A DNA stretch of 64,000 nucleotides from Microcoleus sp. AS-A8. Its GTDB lineage: Bacteria > Cyanobacteriota > Cyanobacteriia > Cyanobacteriales > Coleofasciculaceae. The notes beneath the pieces were generated by a model. The model had not been told where the DNA came from. It made no database searches and worked only from the letters and a program-made list of their open reading frames with translations. The DNA lies in NCBI GenBank assembly GCA_039962225.1, contig JAMPKV010000006.1, positions 62,001-126,000 of the forward strand. The letters run 5' to 3'. Shown piece after piece: positions 16,843 through 26,374 of this stretch. The stretch's first letter is position 1. Every line of letters begins with the position of its first letter. Made by a program: the position numbers and the translations under genes.

Positions 16843-17541
16843 TCACGAATCCCAGTCCCACATAACGGGATTATTGTCCAGATGCTCCGTGACCTGACGT
16901 CCGATCGCGTCAATTTCCTAGAGTTCGTCACTCGATAGCTTCACCTGAGCCGCTTGGGCATTTTGAGACGCTTGTTCAGCATGGCGTGCTCCTGCGATAG
17001 CATTGGTTTGCGGCTGGGCAATCAACCAAGCCAGAGACAACTGAGCCAAAGTACACTGATGACGTTCTGCAATCGGGCGAAGTTGCTCTAGAGCTTGCTG
17101 TACTCGTTGGTAATTCTCACCCTTGAATAGTTTATTTTTGGCGCGATGATCACCTTCCTCTAACTTGAGTTCGGGGCCAAACTTGCCAGTGAGCAGACCC
17201 TGAGCTAAAGAGGAGTAAGCAAGAATGGAGATATTGTTCTCAACACAATAAGGCATTGCCTCTGTTTCTACTTGACGCCAAAACAGGGAGTAGGGCGGTT
17301 GCAAGCTATCAATACGCCCGTACTGTGAGGCTTCTGCGATTTGGGCACGGGAAAAATTAGAAACACCAATGGCTCGAATTTTGCCTTGCTCTTTTAATTT
17401 GTTCAAGGCACGCATCGTTTCTTCAATCGGCACGACTTCACTTTTAAAAGAACCAGAGGGCCAGTGAATTTGGTAGAGGTCGATGTAGTCTGTCTTGAAG
17501 TTCTTCAATGAACCCTCACAGGCTTCCAATACCTGGTCATA
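16843..17541 (-). pseudogene. Aldo/keto reductase relic (5'-truncated, internal stop)
   Basis: The main open part (start near 17529) matches the C-terminal two thirds of an NADPH-dependent aldo/keto reductase: SLKNFKTDYIDLYQIHWP, IRAIGVSNFSRAQI and the C-terminal TNAIAGARHAEQ cofactor loop. The first 100 or so residues, including the catalytic Asp/Tyr/Lys region, are missing. The frame is cut by a TAG at 16918, after which the same frame continues EIDAIGRQV to DNNPVMWDW, the normal family C-terminus, ending at TGA 16843. Two independent lesions make it a pseudogene. Confidence 0.8.
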
Positions 17542-17959
17542 TTGGAGATGGATAGAGATAGTTTGAATTTTCGATGAGGGAGCTTGTTGAAAGCAGATAC
17601 ATACTCATCAAATCATCGAATCAAGCGGAATGAATCAGCGTCTATCGCAGGTGTCATCTCTGCATTCCTGTGGCTTTGTAATCATTAAACCCAGCTTGCT
17701 CTGCAACTACTTAGCATTGATGAATTTATAAAGATCAATTGTTTATTCAGATATAAGCCCTAATTTTAATAAAAAACCAGGCAAAACATTTTCATCGGAT
17801 AAAGTTGCGGGAGACTCTAAAACCTAAACCTCTTGATTCGGGCGCGAAATTTTTACCTACTCAAATTTAGGGATAATCAACCACCCCAACCGCAGCCCAT
17901 TATTAACGTACTCCATGTACAAAATTGTTGAAAGTTGTTGATAACGCCACAATAGAAAA
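17542..17959. other. Intergenic region, nothing recognised
   Basis: About 420 A/T-rich bases between the aldo/keto reductase relic and the PHP gene. No trace of the lost reductase N-terminus was found here. Confidence 0.4.
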
Positions 17960-18784
17960 ATGATTGAACTGCACTGTCACACAAACTGCTCTGACGGCAC
18001 CCTGACTCCAACCCAACTTGTCCAAGCGGCGGTTAAGGCTGGAGTCGCGGCGCTAGCGATTACCGACCACGATACGCTTTCTGGCTGGGATGAAGCCATT
18101 ACTGCTGCCCAACCCTACAACTTGGAAATTGTTCCCGGTGTAGAATTGAGTACCGTCCACCGCGATCGCTCTCTTCATATCTTAGGCTTTTACCCCAATG
18201 CGGATCAGCTCAAAGCCCCGTTAACGGAACGCATAGAAGGACGTAAGCGCCGTGCCCATGAAATGGTCGCTAAACTTGCAGAACTAGGCTATCCCATTTC
18301 CCTACCCCAACTCGGAGAAGGAGTAGCACCTAGTCGTCCACATCTAGCCAGAGCACTGGTGGACGCGGGATATTTCCCGTCCATGGATAAAGCCTTTGAC
18401 CGTTTGCTGGGTGATAACCAACCGGCCTACGTTCAGTATGAGAAATTTTCCATTGCTGAGGGTATTGCTCTGCTACGTGACTGTGGTGCTGTCCCTGTGT
18501 GGGCACATCCCTACCTATTCCGAGGCGGTGCCGTAGAGGACGTACTCAAGGAACTCGTTGATGCAGGTTTGATGGGAATCGAGGTTTACCATCCCAGCCA
18601 TACCTCAAAGCAGACGAAAAATCTTGAGGCGTTGTGCGTCGAATATGGCTTATTAATGACAGGTGGTAGCGATTATCATGGGCCTAGCCCTGACGGTAAA
18701 GCGCAAAGTATCAGCCTAAATATGATGCAATTGCCGTTAGGCTTGCTCGACCCCATTAAACAGGCGGCTCATAGTTTAAAATAA
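17960..18784 (+). CDS. PHP-domain phosphoesterase (RNase AM / YciV-like)
   Basis: 274-residue PHP metal-dependent hydrolase. Motifs: ELHCHTNCSDGTLTP (HxH and Asp), AITDHDTLSG, VPGVELST (Glu), the SRPHLARALV helix region, WAHPYLF, and GGSDYHG near the C-terminus. Together they supply a trinuclear metal site. Characterised relatives are 3',5'-nucleoside bisphosphate phosphatases and RNase AM, which removes 5' nucleotides from short RNA and rRNA ends. It appears monocistronic. Confidence 0.9.
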   Translation: MIELHCHTNCSDGTLTPTQLVQAAVKAGVAALAITDHDTLSGWDEAITAAQPYNLEIVPGVELSTVHRDRSLHILGFYPNADQLKAPLTERIEGRKRRAHEMVAKLAELGYPISLPQLGEGVAPSRPHLARALVDAGYFPSMDKAFDRLLGDNQPAYVQYEKFSIAEGIALLRDCGAVPVWAHPYLFRGGAVEDVLKELVDAGLMGIEVYHPSHTSKQTKNLEALCVEYGLLMTGGSDYHGPSPDGKAQSISLNMMQLPLGLLDPIKQAAHSLK

Positions 18785-18977
18785 AAAATTTTTTTGCCCT
18801 GAGAAGTTGTTGGCTATAAAAATATCTTCATCTCCTAGTTACTTGTTGTTCAAAAGCTTAGTCTTCTCGGATTTGGTATTACCTAAGGTCAGTTAAAATA
18901 TTGACACAAACTTGGCGCGGCTATTCTTGAGAGATTTCTACAGTAGTGGCTAGGTAAACCCATCAGATGAAAAGACA

Positions 18978-19634
18978 ATGCCTCGCAATCGCCAGTCAAC
19001 TCTACTATGTTCTAGTCTTTTATCCACACTCATGTTCTTGGGTGCCTTTGGAGATGCAAGAGTAGAGAGCGCCGAATCCTCAAAGTTATCAAAACTTGCA
19101 ACAACATCAACTACACAGTCGATTCAATCCCAATCCATAACACACTCATCTGCCGAGTCAAGCATAAGCCAATCACCAAGAGGACAACTATTCTCACAGG
19201 CTAATACGGCGACTCTGAACAAAGTCAAAGTATTTTTGCCCAGGAATCCACAGAGCAATAATAATGTTAGCTATGTTGAGCCAGTGATTCGGACAACTCG
19301 CAGTCAAAATTTACCCCGGTTTGCTGTAGAACAATTAATTGCAGGGCCAACTCGTGCTGAAAGGCAAAAAGGTTGGGTACCCGCCATTCAGTTAAAAGGT
19401 AGCTCTAACTGCGGTTCTGATTTTAAGCTATCTATGTCCAAGGGAGTCGCCAGACTGCAATTGTGTCGAATCATGCCTTCGGCAGGCATTGGAGATGATG
19501 CCCGTGCTACCAGTTCTTTAACGGCTACACTCAAGCAATTTACTAACGTTAAGTCCGTGATTATTTTAGACAAAGACGGCAATTGCTTTGGGGATATGAG
19601 TGGAGATAATAGATGTTTGAGCAATCAAAGGTAA
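18978..19634 (+). CDS. Secreted GerMN-domain protein
   Basis: 218 residues with an N-terminal signal-like segment (STLLCSSLLSTLMFLGAFG), a Ser/Thr/Gln-rich linker to about residue 78, and a GerMN-like domain (82-210) containing VKVFLPRNP, RFAVEQLIAGPTRAERQKGW and LTATLKQFTNVKSVIIL. The corresponding position of the next gene has a lipobox cysteine (LGAC); here it reads LGAF, so this copy is probably not lipidated. It shares its leader style and an upstream motif with the following gene. Confidence 0.75.
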   Translation: MPRNRQSTLLCSSLLSTLMFLGAFGDARVESAESSKLSKLATTSTTQSIQSQSITHSSAESSISQSPRGQLFSQANTATLNKVKVFLPRNPQSNNNVSYVEPVIRTTRSQNLPRFAVEQLIAGPTRAERQKGWVPAIQLKGSSNCGSDFKLSMSKGVARLQLCRIMPSAGIGDDARATSSLTATLKQFTNVKSVIILDKDGNCFGDMSGDNRCLSNQR

Positions 19635-19751
19635 AGTAACTATTTCATTTCAGAGGGTCAATTCAGAGATTGACACAAACTGGCACGGCTTAGCCCTTTC
19701 GTTTTCTACCATTGGCACTATAGACAGTAGTTTAAAACCCAAGGGATAAAA

Positions 19752-20417
19752 ATGTTGAGTTCGCGCCAGTCCACTCTGCTACTTTTTGGTCTTGCATCCA
19801 CACTTATTTTTTTAGGTGCCTGTACGGGTGGAGGCGTCAGGATTGCTGAATCCTCTGAGTCAGTGCAACCCGCCGCTACTCAAGTAACGTCCTCAACGAC
19901 ACAAACCCGATCAATTGCACCCCCATCCCAGTCAGAAAGTACTTCAGCCAAGCAGCAAGCCAAACTAACAGCACAATCAAAACTATCGATTAATAGCATT
20001 GGGCCGATTCGAGTGGGGATGAGTGTAGCTCAAGCTGAGGCGGCGGCGGGAGTTAAGCTAACTCGACCTGATAATAGAGAGTGTTCCTATATCAGACCTC
20101 AAGGGAGCAACTATGATTTCCTGATGATGGTTACAAATAACCGCATCGCCCGTATCGATGTTCGAGGCAAAAGCCGCATTACGACGATTAGTGGTACACG
20201 AATCGGTGATACTGAATCTAAAATCAAATCACTCTATCCAGGACAGATTACAGTCACTCCTCACAACTATCAGCCCAAGGGTCATTACCTAATATTTACA
20301 CCCAAAGACCGCAACGAGGCTAACTATCGCATCATATTCGAGACGGATGGGACTCGCGTCACGAATTTTCGAGGTGGAAAACGGCCTGAAGTGGAGTGGG
20401 TTGAAGGATGCTCCTAA
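19752..20417 (+). CDS. Lipoprotein, unknown function
   Basis: 221 residues with a lipoprotein signal (SRQSTLLLFGLASTLIFLGAC), a Ser/Thr/Gln-rich linker (30-75), and a C-terminal domain with GPIRVGMSVAQAEAAAGVKL and IGDTESKIKSLYPG. That pattern is also seen in small periplasmic cyanobacterial proteins. It follows the GerMN-domain gene by 117 bases. Its first 35 residues are similar, but the mature domain differs. Confidence 0.75.
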   Translation: MLSSRQSTLLLFGLASTLIFLGACTGGGVRIAESSESVQPAATQVTSSTTQTRSIAPPSQSESTSAKQQAKLTAQSKLSINSIGPIRVGMSVAQAEAAAGVKLTRPDNRECSYIRPQGSNYDFLMMVTNNRIARIDVRGKSRITTISGTRIGDTESKIKSLYPGQITVTPHNYQPKGHYLIFTPKDRNEANYRIIFETDGTRVTNFRGGKRPEVEWVEGCS

Positions 20418-20426
20418 GGGGATAAA

Positions 20427-21110
20427 TTAATCAGGAACCGTGAGTGGTTTTCCGTTATCGGAAGGACTCAACTGAAGTAAAAAAGGAACGGCCTGATCGA
20501 CCCAGTGTTGGATTGAGGTGTAATTGGCAGCGTCTTCTCCGTAGCAAACTTCCAGCATCTTGGTATGAATAATGCCAGGATTGAGGGGAATTGCTGCCAT
20601 CCCGTCGGGTAGTTCTTGAGCGAGCGATCGCGTCAGTCCTTCAATCGCCCACTTAGAAGCGCAATAGGATGAAACTTGGGGAGAGGTAGAACGACCCCAG
20701 CCTGAACTGAAGTTAACAATAATACCAGTTCCTTTGTCGATCATGGCTGGCACCCAGTGGCGAATCACATGGGCGACGCCCTTGATATTGACATCAATTA
20801 ATCGAGAAAAATCCTCACTGGGAATTTCCCAAAGTGGTGCTAGATGGTTGATCATTGCGGCATTGTTAATCAGCAAATCCGGTGGCTCATAGTCACTGAT
20901 TATTTGCTTGGCCCAATTCATCACTTGCCCTTCATCCGCAACATCCAGCGCTGTAAACTTGTGGGGTGAACCAAACTTCTCGTTGAGTTGATCCACCGAT
21001 GCCTGTGAACGAGCACAACCCACAACGGTATGCCCTAACTGAATAAATCGCTCAGTCATAGCTTGACCGAGTCCCCGACTAACACCTGTAATCACGATTA
21101 GTTTTGTCAT
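20427..21110 (-). CDS. Short-chain dehydrogenase/reductase
   Basis: About 227-residue classical SDR with the Rossmann motif TGVSRGLG, NNAA, a catalytic Ser in NFSSGWG, and YCASK. Substrate unknown. ATG 21110 is preferred over GTG 21116 because AGAGG stands at the right distance. The gene converges with the lipoprotein gene, only 10 bases from its stop. Confidence 0.9.
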   Translation of the reverse strand: MTKLIVITGVSRGLGQAMTERFIQLGHTVVGCARSQASVDQLNEKFGSPHKFTALDVADEGQVMNWAKQIISDYEPPDLLINNAAMINHLAPLWEIPSEDFSRLIDVNIKGVAHVIRHWVPAMIDKGTGIIVNFSSGWGRSTSPQVSSYCASKWAIEGLTRSLAQELPDGMAAIPLNPGIIHTKMLEVCYGEDAANYTSIQHWVDQAVPFLLQLSPSDNGKPLTVPD

Positions 21111-21232
21111 GGCCACCTCTTAATTCTTAATTCTCCAGAAGTATAGCTTCTGATCAATTAATCGGCGGGGAAAAGCGATAGGACATTTATAAACTCGATG
21201 AGATGCAATGGGGCTTAACTGGAATGTCACAC

Positions 21233-22489
21233 TCACAATACTGGATCGAGAGCCTGAATTAAGCGGTCAACTTCCTCTGTCGTGTTGTAATGCACCATAC
21301 TCACTCGTACCACTCCCCCCTGCTTGTCTAACCCTAAGAATTCAATCAATCGCTTAGCGTAGAAGTCCCCAAAGCGAATTCCGATGTTGTAGTTGTCAAC
21401 ATGTAGCGCAATTGTCTCGCTATGGGTTTCCTTTACCACAAACGAGATTGTTGGAACTCGCGAAGCGCGATTGGCTTGGGGTTGACCAATGATGCGGATA
21501 TTGGGCTTACTTGTGAGGTAATTCAGGAAGCGATCGCCAATTTCTTCCTCGTGAACGCTTATCACCTCAAACGCTTGCTTTATCTGGCTTCTTAAATCAG
21601 GTGCCGCTTGCTCAGCGTAGGCATGTTGTGCCAATTCACTTAAATAATCGCATAAACCTAGCATCCCATAACTCAGTTCAAAATTGACATTTCCTGGCTG
21701 GAATTTATAGGGAATATCAGTTGCCCCAATAAAGTAATGATTGATTCCAGGTATGGCTAATAAATGCTCTTGTTTGCCATACAGTAAGGCATAATGAGAG
21801 CCATAAACTTTGTAGAAGCTAAACACGTAGAAATCCACATCCCAATCCTGGACATCGATTAAGCGGTGAGGCGCATACGCCACCCCATCAATACACACCT
21901 TTGCACCATAGCTGTGAACGAGTTGAGTAATCTCTTTAATCGGATTAATTGTTCCTAGGACATTAGAGGCATGAGTGAAGGCAACTAGGCGAGTTTTGTT
22001 GCTCAGCAATGGCTCTAAATCTTCTAAGTGTAACTGTAAAGTTTCCGGATTAATCCGCCAAACTTTAATTTTAATTCCCTGTTTTTCTAAGTCAATCCAA
22101 GGGCCTATATTCGCTTCATGGTCACAGTTGGTTACGATGACTTCATCACCCGCCTGCCAAGTCTTGCTAATACATAACGAGAGAATCCGCAGCATCAACG
22201 TGGTGGATGAACCCATGACCACTTCTGAGGGTGATTTGGCATTAATTAAAGTTGCCATTGTTTGGGCGGCTTTTGCCACGCGATCGCCGGCTAGTTGCGA
22301 AATCCCATAAGAGGCTCCCAATTGGACATCGGATGTTAGGAGATATTCGCTAATCCGCTCCACCACTTGCTTAAGTGTTTGTGAACCCCCAGCATTATCA
22401 AAAAAAGTCCAGTCACCCGCCAGAGAGGGAAACTGTTGACGGACAAATTCGATTAAGGAAAGATGACTGGCTTCAAGAATTGTTGTCAT
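21233..22489 (-). CDS. Cysteine desulfurase-like protein (aminotransferase class V)
   Basis: Pyridoxal-phosphate enzyme of the aminotransferase class V fold, cysteine-desulfurase-like subgroup (TIGR01976 type). It begins MTTILEASHLSLIEFVRQQFP, with FDNAGGSQ near the N-terminus, CDHEANIGPW, FTHASNVLGTINPI, CIDGVAYAPH and the Schiff-base Lys in FSFYKVYGSH. The ATG at 22489 gives the usual family start; an in-frame upstream start at 22618 would add 43 low-complexity residues. The active-site cysteine loop of true IscS/SufS enzymes is not obvious, so the actual reaction is uncertain. Confidence 0.88.
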   Translation of the reverse strand: MTTILEASHLSLIEFVRQQFPSLAGDWTFFDNAGGSQTLKQVVERISEYLLTSDVQLGASYGISQLAGDRVAKAAQTMATLINAKSPSEVVMGSSTTLMLRILSLCISKTWQAGDEVIVTNCDHEANIGPWIDLEKQGIKIKVWRINPETLQLHLEDLEPLLSNKTRLVAFTHASNVLGTINPIKEITQLVHSYGAKVCIDGVAYAPHRLIDVQDWDVDFYVFSFYKVYGSHYALLYGKQEHLLAIPGINHYFIGATDIPYKFQPGNVNFELSYGMLGLCDYLSELAQHAYAEQAAPDLRSQIKQAFEVISVHEEEIGDRFLNYLTSKPNIRIIGQPQANRASRVPTISFVVKETHSETIALHVDNYNIGIRFGDFYAKRLIEFLGLDKQGGVVRVSMVHYNTTEEVDRLIQALDPVL

Positions 22490-22755
22490 TGCTTTATTGC
22501 TCCCTATGACGACGTAGATGGGGTAACTGTTGGTGCCTCTATCGGTTGATTCCTCATTGCCCTTGTTCTCACTATTATCAACGGGAATCTCAGGGGCGAA
22601 CTTTTCTTTCAAGCGCACGTCTACCTTAACGGGGGAGTCTGAGGGGGCTATAGTGCTGCGCCCATAATATGCAGATTTGGGCGTAGGTACATGGACTTTT
22701 GCTAAGCTGACCGATGGTCAGTAAACGCTAGGTGGCTGAGGAGTAAGCCCTAAAT

Positions 22756-23814
22756 ATGAGAAAACGCTTCGGGCTGGCTATGATAGGCTTTGCGATCGCG
22801 TTCGGTGTCGCTTCCCATGTTGCCTCTCACGCCAAGGACAATCAACGTCTTCTGGTTCCTTCTGCGTCGGCTAAACCGCAAATCCTGAGGAACCCCGAAC
22901 CACTTAAGGCGACAACCTTGAGCGTGCCATCTTCTGTAATCCCGACTCAATCAACCGCTCATCTTGACGCCCAAACCCTAAGCGAAGATATCCCTCAAAC
23001 CAAAGATGGAGAACGTTTCCGGCGCGTCATGCAATCTGCAATGGCACAAAAACTCCATCAGCGCCCAATGGGGGAAATTGTGCAAGCGATCGCCCAGCCC
23101 TTTCTGGGTAGCGCCTATAAAGCCAATTTATTAGACCAATCCGCAGAAGAAACCCTTGTTGTCAATCTTCATCAGTTCGACTGCGTGCTATTGGTCGAAA
23201 CCGTACTAGCGATCGCACGAGGTGTAGCAGTACAGGATTATTCCTACACAACCTTTGTCAATCATCTGCGCGATCAACGTTATTGGGATGGTCAAATAAA
23301 TGGCTATTGCAGCCGTCTCCATTACTTTTCCCAATGGATTTATGACAACCAAAAACGGGGAACAATTCAAAACATCGGTCAGAACTTAGGCGGTGTATCA
23401 CTCCATAAGAAGCTGAATTTTATGACTACACATCGGCAGAGTTACGCTCCGATGGCAAGTAACGATACCACTTATCAGTGTATGGTCGAACGAGAAGCCC
23501 AGCTCGATGCTGTAGCCGTCCAATACATTCCCACCCAACAGATTCGTCGCCAGTACTCGAAACTGCAACCAGGGGATATTATTGCCGTTGCCACTAACAT
23601 TCCCGGTTTGGATGTTACCCACACTGGATTCGTTTACCGCCAACCCAACGGCAACATGGGTTTCATTCACGCCTCACCGGCTGGCCAGGTAACCATTGCA
23701 CGGGATTTAGAGCGCTATGTCAGTCGGGTGAAACATGCCATCGGTATCCTGGTGGCTCGACCCCTCGACCCTCGACAGACCCAAACTACCGACAATATTC
23801 CACATAATTTTTGA
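22756..23814 (+). CDS. DUF1460 family protein (NlpC/P60-like amidase fold), exported
   Basis: 352 residues with an N-terminal signal or anchor (FGLAMIGFAIAFGVASHVASHA). The DUF1460 region covers about 90-340, with a putative catalytic Cys in HQFDCVLLVET and a His in DVTHTGFVYR, plus GYCSRLHYFSQW and LQPGDIIAV. Relatives are predicted cell-wall amidases. It is divergent from the cysteine-desulfurase-like gene and transcribed alone. Confidence 0.85.
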   Translation: MRKRFGLAMIGFAIAFGVASHVASHAKDNQRLLVPSASAKPQILRNPEPLKATTLSVPSSVIPTQSTAHLDAQTLSEDIPQTKDGERFRRVMQSAMAQKLHQRPMGEIVQAIAQPFLGSAYKANLLDQSAEETLVVNLHQFDCVLLVETVLAIARGVAVQDYSYTTFVNHLRDQRYWDGQINGYCSRLHYFSQWIYDNQKRGTIQNIGQNLGGVSLHKKLNFMTTHRQSYAPMASNDTTYQCMVEREAQLDAVAVQYIPTQQIRRQYSKLQPGDIIAVATNIPGLDVTHTGFVYRQPNGNMGFIHASPAGQVTIARDLERYVSRVKHAIGILVARPLDPRQTQTTDNIPHNF

Positions 23815-24041
23815 ATTTTTGGGATGGCTGCATCAATCCATCTGGGTCACGCCCCTTCGAGCAGTATAAGCCTTCACTGGAATGAGCTTTTATTCGGGTT
23901 CATATCTTTTTATCTCGTCAATGCGTAAGCTGGAAAACGTGAGTTAGGATAATAGTGATTCATCAATTTTTTTTTTAAATTAGGTAACAAACTTTTTAAA
24001 ATCTGCAATTCTTATATATCAATATTCAAGGCACCCCTGCA

Positions 24042-24719
24042 ATGAGAATTCTCCTCGTAGAAGATGATGCCTGCCTTGCTGAAGCGTTAGGCGAAGCCCT
24101 TAGCGACCAACGTTATGTAGTCGATCAGGCCAGAGACGGAGAAGTGGCTTGGGAGCAAATCAGAGCCTTTGAGTATGACTTAATTTTGCTAGATGTGATG
24201 CTGCCCAAGATAGATGGCATTACTTTATGTCAGCGCTTGCGTTCCTATGGCTATGTTGTGCCAATTTTAATGGTAACAGCTCTGGATATGAGTACTGACA
24301 AAGTCATCGGCTTAGATGCTGGGGCTGATGACTATATGGTTAAACCCATTGATTTACCAGAATTACTAGCGAGGATACGTTCCTTGCTGCGCCGGAACAG
24401 TTCTTCATCGTCTCCAATTCTGGAGTGGGGGCCGTTGCATCTCGATCCAGCCACCTATGAAGTTAGCTATAACGATGAACAGCTTCGTTTGACACCCAAA
24501 GAATACAGTATTTTAGAATTGCTGCTACGCAACGGACGACGCATACTCAGTCGCAGCACTATCATCGAACACATCTGGTCACTCGAAAATCCTCCAGAAG
24601 AAGATACCGTCAAGGCTCATATTAAGAGTTTGCGTCAAAAACTCAGAGCGGCTAAGGCTCCCGATGATTTGCTTGAAACGGTTCACAGCGTAGGTTATCG
24701 CCTCAAGGCACTGAACTAA
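24042..24719 (+). CDS. OmpR/PhoB-family response regulator
   Basis: 225 residues: a receiver with phospho-Asp51 (LILLDVMLP), acidic pair E7/D8, and Lys in MVKPI. The winged helix at about 125-222 has LRLTPKEYSILELLLRN and the recognition helix VKAHIKSLRQKL. There is no adjacent kinase. It resembles cyanobacterial regulators that work with hybrid or orphan kinases. The 80-base A/T-rich leader contains a T run near 23970. Confidence 0.92.
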   Translation: MRILLVEDDACLAEALGEALSDQRYVVDQARDGEVAWEQIRAFEYDLILLDVMLPKIDGITLCQRLRSYGYVVPILMVTALDMSTDKVIGLDAGADDYMVKPIDLPELLARIRSLLRRNSSSSSPILEWGPLHLDPATYEVSYNDEQLRLTPKEYSILELLLRNGRRILSRSTIIEHIWSLENPPEEDTVKAHIKSLRQKLRAAKAPDDLLETVHSVGYRLKALN

Positions 24720-24871
24720 GGAGAGAAACTCACCCTCACTCTTTCGTTTCTGGTTGTCAGCCTTTTTTCTTCTTCTCGATTTTTTCCCGATTTATTCCCC
24801 AATTTTTTCACCCAAATATTATAAATTCTGACCTAGAATAATTGATGAGCTGATTAGCAAGGTCTTGTTTT

Positions 24872-24908
24872 TAAGGGGGTGATACATCAAATTGATCACC
24901 CCTAAAAA
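24872..24908 (+). terminator. Hairpin after the OmpR regulator
   Basis: GGGGTGAT (24876-24883) pairs with ATCACCCC (24895-24902), extended by A/T-rich flanks TTTTAA and TAAAAA. It lies 150 bases after the regulator stop. Confidence 0.5.
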
Positions 24909-24982
24909 GAATCACAAGTCTTACTCAATATCAGTATCAATGGCTACGGTTCTGGAACATTTTTTGACAACTGAGGCGTTTT

Positions 24983-25177
24983 ATGAATACTTGTCCTTGT
25001 TGCTCCGAGCATTTACTCCGTCATATTCGCCAAAGCAGCATTTATTGGTTTTGCCCTCGTTGTAAGCAAGAAATGCCAGCGCTTGAACTCATTAATGCTA
25101 AGCTGACGCCGAAAATTCCGAGAGTTAATCTCAGAAAAAATTCCTCATCCAATCAAATTTGGATGACCGTTAAGTAA
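24983..25177 (+). CDS. Small zinc-ribbon protein
   Basis: 64 residues with two CxxC pairs, CPCC at 4-7 and CPRC at 24-27, separated by YWF. They form a compact zinc ribbon followed by EMPALEL and a polar tail. Small proteins of this shape are common in cyanobacteria but uncharacterised. It is followed directly by a hairpin terminator. Confidence 0.75.
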   Translation: MNTCPCCSEHLLRHIRQSSIYWFCPRCKQEMPALELINAKLTPKIPRVNLRKNSSSNQIWMTVK

Positions 25178-25183
25178 TGAGCG

Positions 25184-25212
25184 CATCCGTTTTTCCCTAC
25201 GGATGTTTAAAC
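25184..25212 (+). terminator. Intrinsic terminator of the zinc-ribbon gene
   Basis: CATCCGT (25184-25190) pairs with ACGGATG (25199-25205), then TTTAAAC. It is only 7 bases beyond the stop codon. Confidence 0.6.
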
Positions 25213-25589
25213 AAAAGTTCTTTTCTTAAAGAGGCATAGGCTCGATCCATGAAAACTCAGGTTTAATTGAGTAACCCGACTCCCCTATCGAGTTCAATCT
25301 AAACTTTAGAGTTTTTACCTCTTATCCGACTTATACATTGGCATCACTACCCGGAATGTGATTTGAATCACGGCTTAGTGTCAATGTGTAAGTCTTTTTC
25401 TGTGGCAAGTTCCCAAACACGGCTTCGGATACAAACACTGGGGAGGCAGCCGTGTATCATCAGGTAGGGGTTTAGACGCCTTCTAGCTCTAATAGGTAAA
25501 CTAAAGAGATGTCCAGTACAATGGACAATTTGCAAGAGCGGCACAAGCCATCTTGATTTTAAAATCATACTCGCTGACACTCAACAAGG
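25213..25589. other. Intergenic region upstream of the ABC ATPase
   Basis: About 377 bases. The only frame on the minus strand (25368-25580) has no supporting signal. No regulatory site was recognised. Confidence 0.4.
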
Positions 25590-26363
25590 ATGAGTGCTGC
25601 TAGAACTGACTCAATGTTGTTTACGAAAAAACGAGGCCGGAGTGATTTCAGCTCAATCAGGTTAAACCGCCCTGACAAGGGAACTATCCTTGCCAAAGGG
25701 GTAGAAATGGTATATCAGTCAGGGCAACGGCGCTTTCAGGCTCTTAAAGAGGTTGATTGGCAAATCGCAAGTGGTGATATCCAAATCTTAATGGGGCCAT
25801 CGGGTTCTGGCAAAACGACTCTTCTCTCTATTTTGGCAGGATTACTGACCCCTACAGCAGGACAGGTATACTTACTGGGAGAAGAGATTACCCAGATGTC
25901 TCGCTCCAAGCTGGCTCACTTTAGACGGCAAAATATCGGCTTTATTTTTCAGAACTTCAACCTGTTTCCAGCGCTGAGTGCGGCTGAAAATGTAGAGGTT
26001 GTACTCAATATCAAAGGCATTAAGGGCAGAAAAGCACGCTATCAGGCGCAAGTTCTCTTAGAACAGGTTGGGTTAGGGTTTCAAGCCAATCAAAAACCAG
26101 CGGATTTATCCGGAGGACAGAAACAACGGGTTGCTATTGCTCGCGCCTTAGCCGGTAACCCGCAAATCATCATGGCGGATGAACCAACCGCTGCCTTAGA
26201 CTCCCATAGTGGACATACGGTGATTGAACTACTGCGTCAATTGGCTAAGGACGGCGGTTGCACGGTGCTGATGGTAACACACGACCCGCGAATTATCGAT
26301 GTTGCCGATCGCGTTACTTATCTAGAAGATGGCATATTAAGGGATGGCACGACGTTGCAGTAG
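25590..26363 (+). CDS. ABC transporter ATP-binding protein (MacB/LolD/DevA-like)
   Basis: 257-residue ATPase subunit with Walker A GPSGSGKTT (69-77), Q loop in FIFQNFNLFPA, signature LSGGQKQR, Walker B IIMADEPTAALD and the H loop in VTHDP. The subfamily resembles MacB, LolD and the heterocyst-type DevA exporters. A 30-residue basic N-terminal extension precedes the domain. No permease or membrane-fusion gene is adjacent, so its partners are elsewhere. Confidence 0.92.
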   Translation: MSAARTDSMLFTKKRGRSDFSSIRLNRPDKGTILAKGVEMVYQSGQRRFQALKEVDWQIASGDIQILMGPSGSGKTTLLSILAGLLTPTAGQVYLLGEEITQMSRSKLAHFRRQNIGFIFQNFNLFPALSAAENVEVVLNIKGIKGRKARYQAQVLLEQVGLGFQANQKPADLSGGQKQRVAIARALAGNPQIIMADEPTAALDSHSGHTVIELLRQLAKDGGCTVLMVTHDPRIIDVADRVTYLEDGILRDGTTLQ

Positions 26364-26374
26364 TTTACGGTAGT

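Noticed and set aside
16671-16931. 86-codon minus-strand frame
   Set aside because: It overlaps the decayed C-terminus of the aldo/keto reductase in another frame and has no ribosome site.
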